DNA from: Microvirga sp. BSC39
GTDB taxonomy: Bacteria > Pseudomonadota > Alphaproteobacteria > Rhizobiales > Beijerinckiaceae
DNA: 64,000 nt
Assembly: GCF_000739015.1 (NCBI RefSeq)
Contig: NZ_JPUG01000080.1
Location: 1 to 64,000, forward strand
Direction of reading: 5' to 3'
The position numbers and the translations under genes are program-made. The notes beneath the pieces are model-generated. The model searched no databases. It was not told the DNA's origin and saw nothing but the letters and a program-made list of their open reading frames with translations. Shown piece after piece: positions 43,292 through 52,168 of this stretch; within the stretch, counting starts at the first letter, position 1; every line of letters starts with the position of its first letter.

Positions 43292-44086
43292 TCAGCGCTG
43301 CCCGACGAGGATGCGGTCGAGCCCAAATGCGCGATCCAGTACCAGCATGGCAGCGGCCGTGATGGCGATCATCAGGGCTGAGACCGCTGCCATCATCGGA
43401 TCGATGGATTCCGTCGCATACATGTACATGCGGACCGGCAGCGTGACGGTTGCGGGTGAGGTGACGAAGATCGACATCGTCAGTTCGTCGAAGCTGTTGA
43501 TGAAGGCAAGCAGCCAGCCGCCCGTGATGCCGGGCAGGATCATGGGAGCCGTGATGCGGCGAAACGCAGTCCATTCCCCGGCACCGAGCGTCCGCGCGGC
43601 CTGCTCAGCACTGCGGTCGAGCCCTGACAAGGCAGCGAGCACGAGACGGAGCACATAAGGCGTCACGACAATGATGTGTGTTGCTACCAGCCATGCAAAG
43701 CTGCCCGTGGCGCCAAGAAGCGCGAACAGTCGCAGAAAGGCCACTCCGAGAACCAGATGAGGAATGATCAGTGGCGACAGAAACAGGGCATTGAGAAAGT
43801 CCCTGCCTGGGAACGTATAGCGGCTGATAGCAAGCGCGGCAGGTACGGCGAATGCAACAGCCAAGGTCGCAGAGAGCGTTGCCAGCCATATACTGTTCCA
43901 GAAGGACGCCATGAAATCTGGATGCTCAAAGACGGCCTTGAACCAGCGCAGGGATAAACCAGTCGTTGGCAGGCTCAAGGTATTCTCGGGAGTAAACGCG
44001 ACGAGGCAGATGATGACCAGAGGCGCCAAAACGAACGTCAGGACGAGAACGTGAAAAATGAGAGCGACCGGACCGTTTTTCTGCAT
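43292..44086 (-). CDS. ABC transporter permease (PotC-like)
   Basis: About 264 residues from the ATG at 44086; six membrane segments. The binding-protein-dependent transport motif with the EAA loop is AARTLGAGEWTAFRRITAPMILPG near residue 175. Preceding segments include LIFHVLVLTFVLAPLVIICLVAF and FLNALFLSPLIIPHLVLGVAFL. It pairs with the permease at 44091. Five bases separate the two genes. Confidence 0.9.
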   Translation of the reverse strand: MQKNGPVALIFHVLVLTFVLAPLVIICLVAFTPENTLSLPTTGLSLRWFKAVFEHPDFMASFWNSIWLATLSATLAVAFAVPAALAISRYTFPGRDFLNALFLSPLIIPHLVLGVAFLRLFALLGATGSFAWLVATHIIVVTPYVLRLVLAALSGLDRSAEQAARTLGAGEWTAFRRITAPMILPGITGGWLLAFINSFDELTMSIFVTSPATVTLPVRMYMYATESIDPMMAAVSALMIAITAAAMLVLDRAFGLDRILVGQR

Positions 44087-44090
44087 GGTG

Positions 44091-44951
44091 TCACCCGAGG
44101 GTCCGGCGAGCGCGGGCCTCGACCATGCGGTTGTAGGCCAGCATGATGCAAAGGTTTGCGACAAGCACGATGATCGCGATAGCAGCTCCGAGGGGCCAGT
44201 TGAGCTCATGCAGATATTCGTCGTAGACCAACGTCGCCACCATTTTGAGACGACGGCCGCCAAGCAGAGCCGGCACGGCGAAGGCACTGGCTGATAGTCC
44301 GAAAACGATCAAACTGCCGGAGAGCATGCCCAGCGTCACCTGAGGCATGACCACTCGACGAAGAGCTGTGAAATGCGAGGCACCAAGCGTCCAGGCTGCT
44401 GCCTCGACCATAGGATCGAGCTTCTGCAAGGCCGTCCACACAGGAATGACCATGAACGGCAGCATGACGTGGACGAGAGCAATAACGATGGCGGTCTCGG
44501 TGTAGAGAATCCTGACTGGTGCGAATCCGACAAGCTGGAGTGCCTGGTTCACGAGCCCCTGCGAGCCGAGCAGCATGCTCCAGCCAAAGGTGCGGACCAC
44601 GACGGAAACGAGCAATGGACCAATGATGACGAGAAGGAAAACCGAGCGCCACGGATCGCGCATGCGCGACAGAATGTAAGCTTCCGGAACTCCGATCGCG
44701 GCACAAATGAGCGTAGTCAGCGCTGCGATCCGCAATGTCCTCCAGAAGATCTCGAGATAATATCCATCGGTGACGACGGTGATATAATGAGACACGGTAA
44801 AGGCGTTCTGAATGCCTGTGGAATGATCATAGGCGTGGAACGACAGGATGACCGTCAGCGCCAGCGGAAGAAGCACCAGCCCGAAGAAGAACAGGGCTCC
44901 AGGGCCGGCTAGGAGCCATGGGGCCGACAGGGTGGAGGAGCGTGCGATCAT
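44091..44951 (-). CDS. ABC transporter permease (PotB-like)
   Basis: A 286-residue inner-membrane protein with six hydrophobic segments. The EAA loop AAAWTLGASHFTALRRVVMPQVTLG is near residue 190, and the first segment is LAGPGALFFFGLVLLPLALTVILSFHAYD. It joins the PotC-like permease to form the channel of the importer. The operon also encodes the ATPase and binding protein. Confidence 0.9.
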   Translation of the reverse strand: MIARSSTLSAPWLLAGPGALFFFGLVLLPLALTVILSFHAYDHSTGIQNAFTVSHYITVVTDGYYLEIFWRTLRIAALTTLICAAIGVPEAYILSRMRDPWRSVFLLVIIGPLLVSVVVRTFGWSMLLGSQGLVNQALQLVGFAPVRILYTETAIVIALVHVMLPFMVIPVWTALQKLDPMVEAAAWTLGASHFTALRRVVMPQVTLGMLSGSLIVFGLSASAFAVPALLGGRRLKMVATLVYDEYLHELNWPLGAAIAIIVLVANLCIMLAYNRMVEARARRTLG

Positions 44952-44960
44952 CTCACCACC

Positions 44961-46028
44961 TCACGCTGCGGCTGCGGCGTTACCCGCGATAATGCGCATG
45001 TTGTCCGGCGACCAGTCGAGCCCGACCGGGGAGCCTTCCGCGGCCGGCTCGACGCCCAGGTTGGGCGTGGAGACCGTCATGATCCCGATTGGAGTCTCGA
45101 CGGTGAAGAGCCACTGGCTGCCCAGGAAGAAGCGGCTGGCGACACGTCCCTTCAGGCGGCCTGCGCCAGCATCGCGCACAAGGATCTTCTCGGGGCGGAT
45201 CGACAACGTGACCGGGGTTCCTGCGGCAATCTCTGGAGCGGAGGCCTCCAGCAGGACGCCGCCGATGTCCGCGGCGCTGGTTGTGCCGTTGCGGCGCCAG
45301 GTGCCGGCCAGAAGATTGGTCTTGCCGACGAAGGACGAGATGAAGGCGTTCGAGGGCTGCTCGTAAAGCCGGTACGGCGCATCCACCTGAGTCATCCGCC
45401 CGCCTTCCATCACGACCACGCGATCGCTGATGGAGAGCGCTTCGGCCTGATCGTGAGTGACCATGATGGTGGTCGTGCCGACCTTGCGTTGGATCCGCCG
45501 CAACTCGAACTGCATTTCCTCGCGCAGCTTGGCGTCCAGGTTGGAGAGAGGCTCGTCCAGCAGGAGGACGGGCGGCGCAATGACTAGGGCGCGAGCGACA
45601 GCCACACGCTGCCTCTGACCACCGGAGAGCTGGCGGGGATAACGGTCGGCGAAGGAGGAAAGCTGCACCAGCATGAGCGCCTCCCGCACGCGATCGGTCC
45701 GCTCGGCATGCGGAACGCGTCGCATCTCGAGCCCGAACGCGACGTTCTGCGCCACCGTCATGTGAGGGAATAGGGCATAGCTCTGAAAGACGACGCCGAG
45801 GCCGCGGCGGTTGGGCTTCTCGCGCGTGATATCGCGCCCGTCGAGGGAGATCCGGCCCTCAGTGGGTTCGACGAGACCGGCAATCATCTGCAGGGTCGTT
45901 GTCTTCCCGCAGCCCGACGGGCCGAGAAGCGAAACGAATTCGCCTTTGTCGATTGTAAGGCTGACATCGCGAACGGCCGTGAACGTGCCGAATTCCTTGG
46001 AAACTCCTTCGAGTGTCAGGAATGCCAT
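44961..46028 (-). CDS. ABC transporter ATP-binding protein (PotA-like)
   Basis: About 355 residues from the ATG at 46028, first gene of the operon. Walker A LLGPSGCGKTTTLQMIAGLVEP near 37, signature LSGGQRQRVAVARALV near 140, Walker B PPVLLLDEPLSNLDAKLREEM near 160, and H-loop MVTHDQAEAL near 195. The C-terminal TOBE domain (about 280-350) has VTLSIRPEKILV. It powers uptake of a cationic or amino-acid-like compound, judged by the PotABCD type. Only 179 bases separate it from the divergent IclR gene. Confidence 0.93.
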   Translation of the reverse strand: MAFLTLEGVSKEFGTFTAVRDVSLTIDKGEFVSLLGPSGCGKTTTLQMIAGLVEPTEGRISLDGRDITREKPNRRGLGVVFQSYALFPHMTVAQNVAFGLEMRRVPHAERTDRVREALMLVQLSSFADRYPRQLSGGQRQRVAVARALVIAPPVLLLDEPLSNLDAKLREEMQFELRRIQRKVGTTTIMVTHDQAEALSISDRVVVMEGGRMTQVDAPYRLYEQPSNAFISSFVGKTNLLAGTWRRNGTTSAADIGGVLLEASAPEIAAGTPVTLSIRPEKILVRDAGAGRLKGRVASRFFLGSQWLFTVETPIGIMTVSTPNLGVEPAAEGSPVGLDWSPDNMRIIAGNAAAAA

Positions 46029-46150
46029 TCTGGTCTCCGATCCTTGCAAAGCATTCAGCCATAAGCCCGAATGCGCACGACGCCCGGATCGGCATCACGA
46101 GCGAGGCCCCAGCCCAAGTCAATGCTAATGTTTCGCTATATAAAAGTTTT

Positions 46151-46180
46151 TTGACATATGTTCCACTGCCTGAAATATAA
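46151..46180 (+). promoter_or_regulatory. Candidate sigma-70 promoter of the iclR-type gene
   Basis: TTGACA (46151-46156) and ATATAA (46175-46180) are spaced by 18 bases, 28 bases before the IclR-family start. The AT-rich divergent region 46130-46207 should also contain the operon promoter and the IclR-family operator, but no clear palindrome stands out. Confidence 0.4.
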
Positions 46181-46207
46181 CTGACAAATAAGCGAGATTT
46201 ATTGTAT

Positions 46208-47020
46208 ATGTCGGAAGATAGCATATCTGGCACGCGGCGGGCCTTGGTGCTCCTGAAGGTTCTCGGGGCGGGGGATGCCCATGGGATGCGCCTGACCGAT
46301 ATCGCATCAGCCGGCGCGACCACCCAACCCAGCGCTCATCGGGCCCTGAAGGTTCTCATGGCCGAGGGCTTCGTCGAGCAGGTGGATGCGAGCCGCAAAT
46401 ACCGGCTGGCCCTCGACTTCTTCGTCCTGGCCGCACGGGCCGCGCAGTCGGGCGGATTGCGCAGCACGGCCAGGCCAGCGCTTCTGCGCCTGTCCTCCAC
46501 ATTGAGCGACAGCATCTTCCTTCTGGTGCGGAACGGGTTCGACGCCGTCTGCCTGGATCGCGTGGAGGGCCCGTTCCCGATCAGGACCTTCACGGGCGAT
46601 ATCGGCGGCAAGGTGCCTCTCGGCATTGGTCAGGGCAGTCTCGCTATTCTGTCGTTCCTGCCGGAGGAGGAGCGCGAAGCCGTGATCCGCTTCAACGTTC
46701 CCCGCCTCCTCGACCGGGGCGGCTTCGATGAGATCGGGTTGCGGATGCAGATCCAGAACGTCCGCAAGACGGGCTTCTGCAGCCTCAACACGGGCCTGAT
46801 CCCCGGCATGGCCGGCGTGGGAGTGCCGATCCTTGACTCTGAGGGGCGGGCTGTTGCGGCCCTGAGCATAGGCACTTTGTCGGAGCGCCTGGAGGGGGAT
46901 CGGCTGCCGCTGGTAGTCGATCTGATACGAAACGAAGCCGAAGGAATCGCCCGGCAGCTCAACCCTTTCGATCCAACCCTCCGTTACCCTACCCGAAGCC
47001 TCGGGGTGGAAGGGATATAG
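46208..47020 (+). CDS. IclR-family transcriptional regulator
   Basis: About 270 residues from ATG 46208. The N-terminal wHTH has ISGTRRALVLLKVLGAGDAHGMRLTDIASAGATTQPSAHRALKVLMAEGFVEQ. The effector domain has CLDRVEGPFPIRTFTGDIGGKVPLGIGQGSLAILSFLP and the late GVGVPILDSEGRAVAALSIG. IclR proteins bind small acids or amines. Its divergent position suggests direct control of the ABC/flavin-dehydrogenase operon. No other target is visible. Confidence 0.9.
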   Translation: MSEDSISGTRRALVLLKVLGAGDAHGMRLTDIASAGATTQPSAHRALKVLMAEGFVEQVDASRKYRLALDFFVLAARAAQSGGLRSTARPALLRLSSTLSDSIFLLVRNGFDAVCLDRVEGPFPIRTFTGDIGGKVPLGIGQGSLAILSFLPEEEREAVIRFNVPRLLDRGGFDEIGLRMQIQNVRKTGFCSLNTGLIPGMAGVGVPILDSEGRAVAALSIGTLSERLEGDRLPLVVDLIRNEAEGIARQLNPFDPTLRYPTRSLGVEGI

Positions 47021-47147
47021 TCTTCCTGGCAAGCGGCTTTGGCTGTGATATCCAAAGGTTCGCTGCTGGCACGGACGCGACCTTAGCCATATTTCCGCAC
47101 TGCTGAGATGAGCGGACCTTCGCACTGATGCCCAGCGTTGAGGCTGC

Positions 47148-48011
47148 ATGAGCATTTTGCAACTTGACATCGCCAGCGACGACCGCGCTGCCCTGGAGGA
47201 GGCTGTGGCTGTCTTGGAGCAGCCCAACTGGATAACCCGTCTGGCGGGGCTGGCCGGCAAGCCGGTTGAGTTGATCGGCAACCTAACGCCCAATGCGATC
47301 TCAGGCCTGGTCGCACGCGCCAGCCAGAAAGCGCTGCTTGCGGCCCTCCGGCTGGCGATGACAACGTTGACCGTTAAACCCCTGTGGCGCAGCGAACTCC
47401 TGCACAAGGTGGCGGCTGCGGGCTCGGGCGCTGTGGGCGGCACCTTTGGTCTTGCCACGCTGCCGGTTGAATTGCCTATCTCGACCACCCTGATCCTGCG
47501 CTCCATAGCTGAGATCGCGCGTCACCAAGGAGAGGACCTGTCGGATCCTGAAGCGGCTCTGGCCTGCGTCCAGGTCTTTGCCCTGGGCAGTGGCAAGGAG
47601 GACGTGAACCCGGCCGAAAGCAGCTACTTTGCCGTGGGGGCCGCGCTGGCGCAGTCCATGGCTGAGGCGGCGCGTTTCATTGCTGAACATGGCTTTGTTG
47701 GGCAGGGTGCCCCGATCATGATCCGGCTCGCCTCGGAGATCGCCACCCGCTTCGGCATCGTGGTCTCACAGAAGGTCGCGGTGCAGGCAGTGCCTGTCAT
47801 CGGGGCGCTCGGCGGGGCGGCTGTGAACGCTGCCTTTATGGATCATTATCAAGACTTAGCTCGGGCCCATTTTACCGTGCGGCGGCTGGAGCGGATCTAC
47901 GGTCGGGCGGTGGTGCGGCAGGCTTACGACAATATCCAGGAACGGGCAGGTACCCGCCCTGCATCCAATAAGGCCTTGGCCGGTCTGCCGTCAGCTGGGA
48001 GGGGTGTTTGA
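47148..48011 (+). CDS. EcsC-family protein, intact
   Basis: A 287-residue EcsC-domain protein, named after the third gene of the Bacillus ecs operon whose role is unclear. Helical N-terminus with DRAALEEAVAVLEQPNWITRLAGLAGKPVELIG, then LPVELPISTTLILRSIAEIARHQGEDLSDPEAALACVQVFALG, and the glycine-rich VPVIGALGGAAVNAAFMDHYQDLARAHF. The moderately hydrophobic glycine-rich helices suggest membrane association. A frameshifted relative is at 28973-29834. It is 68 bases upstream of the Suv3-like helicase, same strand, so cotranscription is plausible. Confidence 0.85.
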   Translation: MSILQLDIASDDRAALEEAVAVLEQPNWITRLAGLAGKPVELIGNLTPNAISGLVARASQKALLAALRLAMTTLTVKPLWRSELLHKVAAAGSGAVGGTFGLATLPVELPISTTLILRSIAEIARHQGEDLSDPEAALACVQVFALGSGKEDVNPAESSYFAVGAALAQSMAEAARFIAEHGFVGQGAPIMIRLASEIATRFGIVVSQKVAVQAVPVIGALGGAAVNAAFMDHYQDLARAHFTVRRLERIYGRAVVRQAYDNIQERAGTRPASNKALAGLPSAGRGV

Positions 48012-48079
48012 GCCCCATAACTATCCAGCTTCGCGACGAGCGGCGTTGACACTGTCTTTCCGGGCGGGAACGCTAGGGC

Positions 48080-50221
48080 ATGGCACGCAAGCGAATCCAA
48101 GAGACCGCCGACATCCTTCAGGACGCGATCCGCAGGGTGGTCCCATCGCGGCGCGACGTCGACACCGAGGGCCTCCGGCGCTACCTGGGCTTGCCCGAGC
48201 ACGACGGCTTCGTTGACGATGGCCGGGTGGCCTCCGCCCTCACTGAGATGCGGAGCCTTGAGGAATGGGCTGCAAAAGGGGCCAGGGCGCTCGCCAAAGC
48301 AGTCCCGTCCCTGCGCTGGTCCGAGAGTGAGGACGGCGCCGTCTCGTGGTCCGTTCGGGTGAGCCTGCCGCTCCTCGACGACGGGCGCATGGAGCTGCGC
48401 CTTATGCTGCCACCTACGCCGCAGATGCTGGAGATCCTGCACGGGATGGCGATCCGCAACGACCCACGCCACCGCTTCGACAAGTTCAAGGCCGAGGTCG
48501 CCCGCGTCGAGCGGGAGACGGGTAAGTCCATACACCGAGTAGTCAACCAGCTGCGCGAGGACGTGCGCGCGGACCTAGCCGAGGTCGGCTCGGGCGCCGC
48601 CAGCTACGCCGAGCACATGGACCATGCCCTGCGCTCGCGCCAGTACGAGTTCTCCCCGGACCTGGTCCGGGCCTTGCCCGGCAAGTTCAAGGAACTCCGG
48701 GCCCGAGCGAAGAAGCTCGCCGGCCAGGATATTGGCATCCGGAACCTGCGCGAGCGGGTCGGCTTCGGCACCTACATCGACAAATTTCGCGCGGCGCGCG
48801 GCATGGCCCGTCACATCGTCTTCCACATGGGCCCCACCAACTCAGGCAAGACCCACGCCGCTCTGGAGAGGCTCGCGGCGGCCGAGAAGGGCGCCTACCT
48901 GGCTCCCCTGCGGCTCATGGCCCTCGAGAACTACGAGGCCCTGCGCGACCGCGGGCTCAACGCAGGCATGATCACAGGCGAGGAGGTCTTCGGCGACAAG
49001 GGCGCCACTCACATCTCGCGCACCATCGAGACCGCGGATCTGCAGCACACCGTCGACGTGGCGGTGATCGACGAGATCCAGATGATCTCAGACCCAGACC
49101 GCGGCTGGGCCTGGACCAACGCGCTCTTCGGTATCCCGGCCAAGACCCTGATCCTGGCCGGCTCCGACGACGCCCTGCCGTACGTTCGCCGTGCGGCCGA
49201 GGCTGCGAACGAGAGCATGGAGGTGGTCGCCTTCCAGCGCAAGACGCCGCTCGTCCTGCTCGACAAGCCGGTCCCGCTGGAGGAGGTGAAGGCCGGTGAC
49301 GCCGTCGTGGCCTTCTCGCGCCAGGCGGTGCACGAGCAGCGCGAGGTCCTCGTCAGCCTGGGGCACACTGTGGCCACCATCTACGGGGCGCTTTCCCCCG
49401 AGGTGCGCCGCGCGGAGGCTGAGCGCTTCCGCACGGGCGAGGCCGACGTGCTCGTCACCACCGACGCCATCGGCATGGGCCTCAACCTGGGTCCCCTGCA
49501 GCGGGTCGTGTTCTCCGCCCTGAGCAAGTTCGACGGGCGCGAGGACCGTCCGCTCACCAACCCCGAGATACGCCAGATTGCCGGGCGCGCCGGCCGCTTC
49601 GGCCACCACGACGTCGGCTACGTGGCCGCCACCACGGAGGAGGGCATTGATCCGATCCGCAAGGCGCTTGCCGGCGCCCCGGCGGCACCAGCCGCAGATT
49701 CGCGCTTCTACGCCCGCCCTGATCTTGTGGCGATCAGGGCCGCGGCCTCGGAGCTGCGCACCGAGAGCCTGCACGCGGTGCTCACGCACTTCGCCCAAAC
49801 CGCCTTCTACGAGGGCTCGCCGTTCCAGCCTTCCGACATGGACGCCATGCTGCAGGCCGCAGAGATGGTCGACCGCACCAGACTGAACCTGACGCAGAGG
49901 TTCGCCCTGTCGGTGGCGCCGATCGACCAGCGCGACGAGCTCTCGTTCCAGGTGCTCAAGGGATGGACGCAGATGCTGGCCTCGGGCTCCGGAGTTCCGG
50001 CGCTGCGCGGCAAACCCTTCGCAGAGCTCGACCATCAGGAGCGCACGGTGCGGCTCGCGGGGGTCTACCTGTGGCTGTCGCGCCGCTTCCCGGACGCCTT
50101 CGACGACGCGGACCAGATGCGGAAGGTGCGGGCGCAGGCCAACGAGGCCATTGAGCGCCATTTGCAGGAGACCGCCACGAAGCGGGTGGCCAAGCGCGTG
50201 ACCGCCGGACATACGGATTAG
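48080..50221 (+). CDS. Suv3-like DEAD/DExH RNA helicase
   Basis: A 713-residue superfamily 2 helicase resembling eukaryotic mitochondrial SUV3. Walker A HMGPTNSGKTHAALERL is near residue 250, followed by YLAPLRLMALENYEAL and TGEEVF, as in SUV3. Motif II is DEIQ near 330 (not DEAD), motif III AGSDDALPYV, motif V VLVTTDAIGMGLNL and motif VI QIAGRAGRFG near 500. A 250-residue N-terminal helical region precedes the core and a helical region follows. Human and yeast SUV3 unwind RNA for degradation with PNPase or Dss1; bacterial members are little studied. No exonuclease gene is nearby. Confidence 0.88.
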   Translation: MARKRIQETADILQDAIRRVVPSRRDVDTEGLRRYLGLPEHDGFVDDGRVASALTEMRSLEEWAAKGARALAKAVPSLRWSESEDGAVSWSVRVSLPLLDDGRMELRLMLPPTPQMLEILHGMAIRNDPRHRFDKFKAEVARVERETGKSIHRVVNQLREDVRADLAEVGSGAASYAEHMDHALRSRQYEFSPDLVRALPGKFKELRARAKKLAGQDIGIRNLRERVGFGTYIDKFRAARGMARHIVFHMGPTNSGKTHAALERLAAAEKGAYLAPLRLMALENYEALRDRGLNAGMITGEEVFGDKGATHISRTIETADLQHTVDVAVIDEIQMISDPDRGWAWTNALFGIPAKTLILAGSDDALPYVRRAAEAANESMEVVAFQRKTPLVLLDKPVPLEEVKAGDAVVAFSRQAVHEQREVLVSLGHTVATIYGALSPEVRRAEAERFRTGEADVLVTTDAIGMGLNLGPLQRVVFSALSKFDGREDRPLTNPEIRQIAGRAGRFGHHDVGYVAATTEEGIDPIRKALAGAPAAPAADSRFYARPDLVAIRAAASELRTESLHAVLTHFAQTAFYEGSPFQPSDMDAMLQAAEMVDRTRLNLTQRFALSVAPIDQRDELSFQVLKGWTQMLASGSGVPALRGKPFAELDHQERTVRLAGVYLWLSRRFPDAFDDADQMRKVRAQANEAIERHLQETATKRVAKRVTAGHTD

Positions 50222-50574
50222 ATCGAGAGTCCACAGCTTATTGCATGGGCTCCGGAATGAGTGAGGGCTGCTAAGAGCGTGTGCCGCCGGCAATTGCTTC
50301 GCGGCCGCATGTGCATGCTTCCATCCGGTTTCATAAACAGCATTCCGCGAGATTTACCCTCGGCTCTAGGCCCGGAAGGTCTCAAGATGCCACGGGGCCG
50401 ACGCTAGCCGTGCTTCCGCCTAGCTGGGATGAGCGGACCTTCCCACGAACATCCGCTACTACCCAGTTGAACCGCAGCCGACCTTTGGTCGAAACCGGCA
50501 CCAGGAATCACAAACTCTCATAGAGTTCGACTGCTGTATGAGCATGGCGTGCACCGGCCGTCAGTCGTCTGCTA

Positions 50575-50625
50575 AAGCATCGGACTCAAAAGTGGATTTG
50601 CACTTTTGGGACCAATCCGATGCTT
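50575..50625. repeat. Intergenic palindrome 1 (GCATCGGA type)
   Basis: AAGCATCGGA (50575-50584) pairs with TCCGATGCTT (50616-50625), with an inner inverted pair CAAAAGTGG/CACTTTTGGG. Such palindromes ending in GATGCT are frequent between genes in Hyphomicrobiales. Confidence 0.7.
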
Positions 50626-50637
50626 CCTCTATAATCG

Positions 50638-50688
50638 AGAGCATCGTTCGGAGCGGAAAGCCGGGTCCACTTTTCCGCACGATGCTCT
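50638..50688. repeat. Intergenic palindrome 2 (AGCATCGT type)
   Basis: AGAGCATCGT (50638-50647) pairs with ACGATGCTCT (50679-50688), and inner GCGGAAAG pairs with CTTTTCCGC. It is the same class as palindrome 1 but with different arms. The two lie 12 bases apart and may form a double stem. Confidence 0.7.
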
Positions 50689-51006
50689 AGGAAGTTGATC
50701 ACTGCCTTGATGGCACCGTCATGTCTGGATGGCGCCCGTTTGGCAACGTGATTGTTGATGACGTTTCGGCCTAGCGGGGCGGGTGCAAGTCATGTCTCCG
50801 GCCTTTGAACGCGGTGCTTCATGACCGCCGGCCCTGATGTTTTACGCTGGAGCTGGTCCCTCTCAAATTATCGCGCTTGGCTGACGCAAGACGATGCCAG
50901 GGTTGTCCAGTTCCGGCGGTCCATGTCCGCTTTGGCTTCACATCACATCATCATCACCCTGCCAACTGGGTTGCCCTAAGGGCGAATAGTCTGAGCTCTC
51001 CGTCTA

Positions 51007-52056
51007 TTAGGCCGCCGACACGGCAGCTCCCTTGCTCCCGGGCTCGTAAGCCGTGCTCCTGGCCATCACCGCCCAGGCGATCCGGGCCATCTTGTTGGCC
51101 AAGGCGACGGCCACCACCTTGAAGGGCTTCCTGGCCAACAGAGACCGGGCCCAGTCCGCCAGCGCCGTCCGGGTCTTGCCCGACTTCATGCTGTAGAGCG
51201 CCGCGTGCGCTCCGACCACAAGCAGCTTGCGCAGATGGCGGTTGCCCATCTTGGAGATGGAGCCCAGCCTTGCTTTGCCGCCGGTTGAGTGCTGCCGGGG
51301 CACGAGGCCGAGATAGGCGGCAAACTCCCGACTGCCTTGGAACAGGCTGGCGTCCGGGATGCTGGCTGAGAGACAAGAAGCCACGATCGGACCGACCCCG
51401 GGGATGGTGACGAGCCTGAGGCTGACCGGATCGCTGCGGTGAGCGGCCAGAATGGCCTTGTCGAGCTTGGCGATCTGCGCCTCGATCCCAAGCAGTATCG
51501 CCGCCAGAGGCTGGAGCGCCAACCGAGCTGTGACGGGGAGATCGGGACTGGCGTCATCCTGAAGATAGGCGATCAGCTGGCGCGTGTTGCGAGCGCCCTG
51601 CGCCACCACGATGCCCAGCTCGGCAAAGTGACCACGCAGGGCATTGATCAGGGCCGTCCGCTGCCCGATCAGGAGATCTCGGGCGCCGTGCAGCATCAGG
51701 GTGCTCTGCTGTTGCGGGCTCTTGACTGGAACGAAGCGCATCGACGGCCGTGTGACGGCCTCGCAGATCGCAGCCGCGTCCGCGGCATCGTTCTTCTGCC
51801 GACGCAGATAGGGTTTGACACAGGCCGGAGGGATCAGTCGGACGTCGTGACCAAAAGCCATGAGCGTGCGGGCCCAGTGATGAGCCGTCGCGCACGCCTC
51901 CATCCCGATCAGGCAAGGTGGAAGGGTTCTGAAGAAGCCTAGGATCTGGCTGCGGCGCAGCGGCTTGCGCAGGACGATCGTTCCACTTCTGTCGACGCCG
52001 TTCAGCTGGAAGACGTTCTTCGCGATATCAAGGCCGATCGTGACAATCTCAGGCAT
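51007..52056 (-). CDS. IS110-family transposase, apparently intact
   Basis: About 349 residues from ATG 52056. The DEDD catalytic set is present: Asp in TIGLDIAKNVFQ, Glu in LIGMEACATAHHW, and the acidic block RRQKNDAADAAAICEA. The C-terminal part has IPGVGPIVASCLSASI, EFAAYLGLVPRQHSTGGKARLGSISKMGNRHLR and LANKMARIAW. No stop or shift interrupts it. Members use an RNA-guided recombination mechanism with a bridge RNA encoded in the element's non-coding end; the flanks 50950-51006 and 52057-52110 are where that would lie. Confidence 0.9.
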   Translation of the reverse strand: MPEIVTIGLDIAKNVFQLNGVDRSGTIVLRKPLRRSQILGFFRTLPPCLIGMEACATAHHWARTLMAFGHDVRLIPPACVKPYLRRQKNDAADAAAICEAVTRPSMRFVPVKSPQQQSTLMLHGARDLLIGQRTALINALRGHFAELGIVVAQGARNTRQLIAYLQDDASPDLPVTARLALQPLAAILLGIEAQIAKLDKAILAAHRSDPVSLRLVTIPGVGPIVASCLSASIPDASLFQGSREFAAYLGLVPRQHSTGGKARLGSISKMGNRHLRKLLVVGAHAALYSMKSGKTRTALADWARSLLARKPFKVVAVALANKMARIAWAVMARSTAYEPGSKGAAVSAA

Positions 52057-52168
52057 GACGAGTGGCTCCTCTTCGGTTCTCCAAAATGCCCATTCTGGCA
52101 CGTCTGACGCTGGTGGAGGGCGCCATTCACGACATCAAATTAACCGGAGGGTGACTGGAGCGAGGCAT

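Larger units (their letters stand above)
50222..51006. other. Gene-free stretch with palindromic repeats
   Basis: About 785 bases without a gene. It holds two palindromic elements (50575-50625, 50638-50688) and a block at 50830-50850 similar to the MITE-like remnant near 22713. The right end probably contains the non-coding end of the IS110 element that follows. Confidence 0.5.

Noticed and set aside
46307..47506. 399-codon frame opposite the IclR and EcsC genes
   Set aside because: It spans two well-supported genes and the gap between them and shows no domain.
49088..50293. 401-codon frame opposite the Suv3-like helicase
   Set aside because: His/Arg/Gly-rich antisense shadow with no motif.
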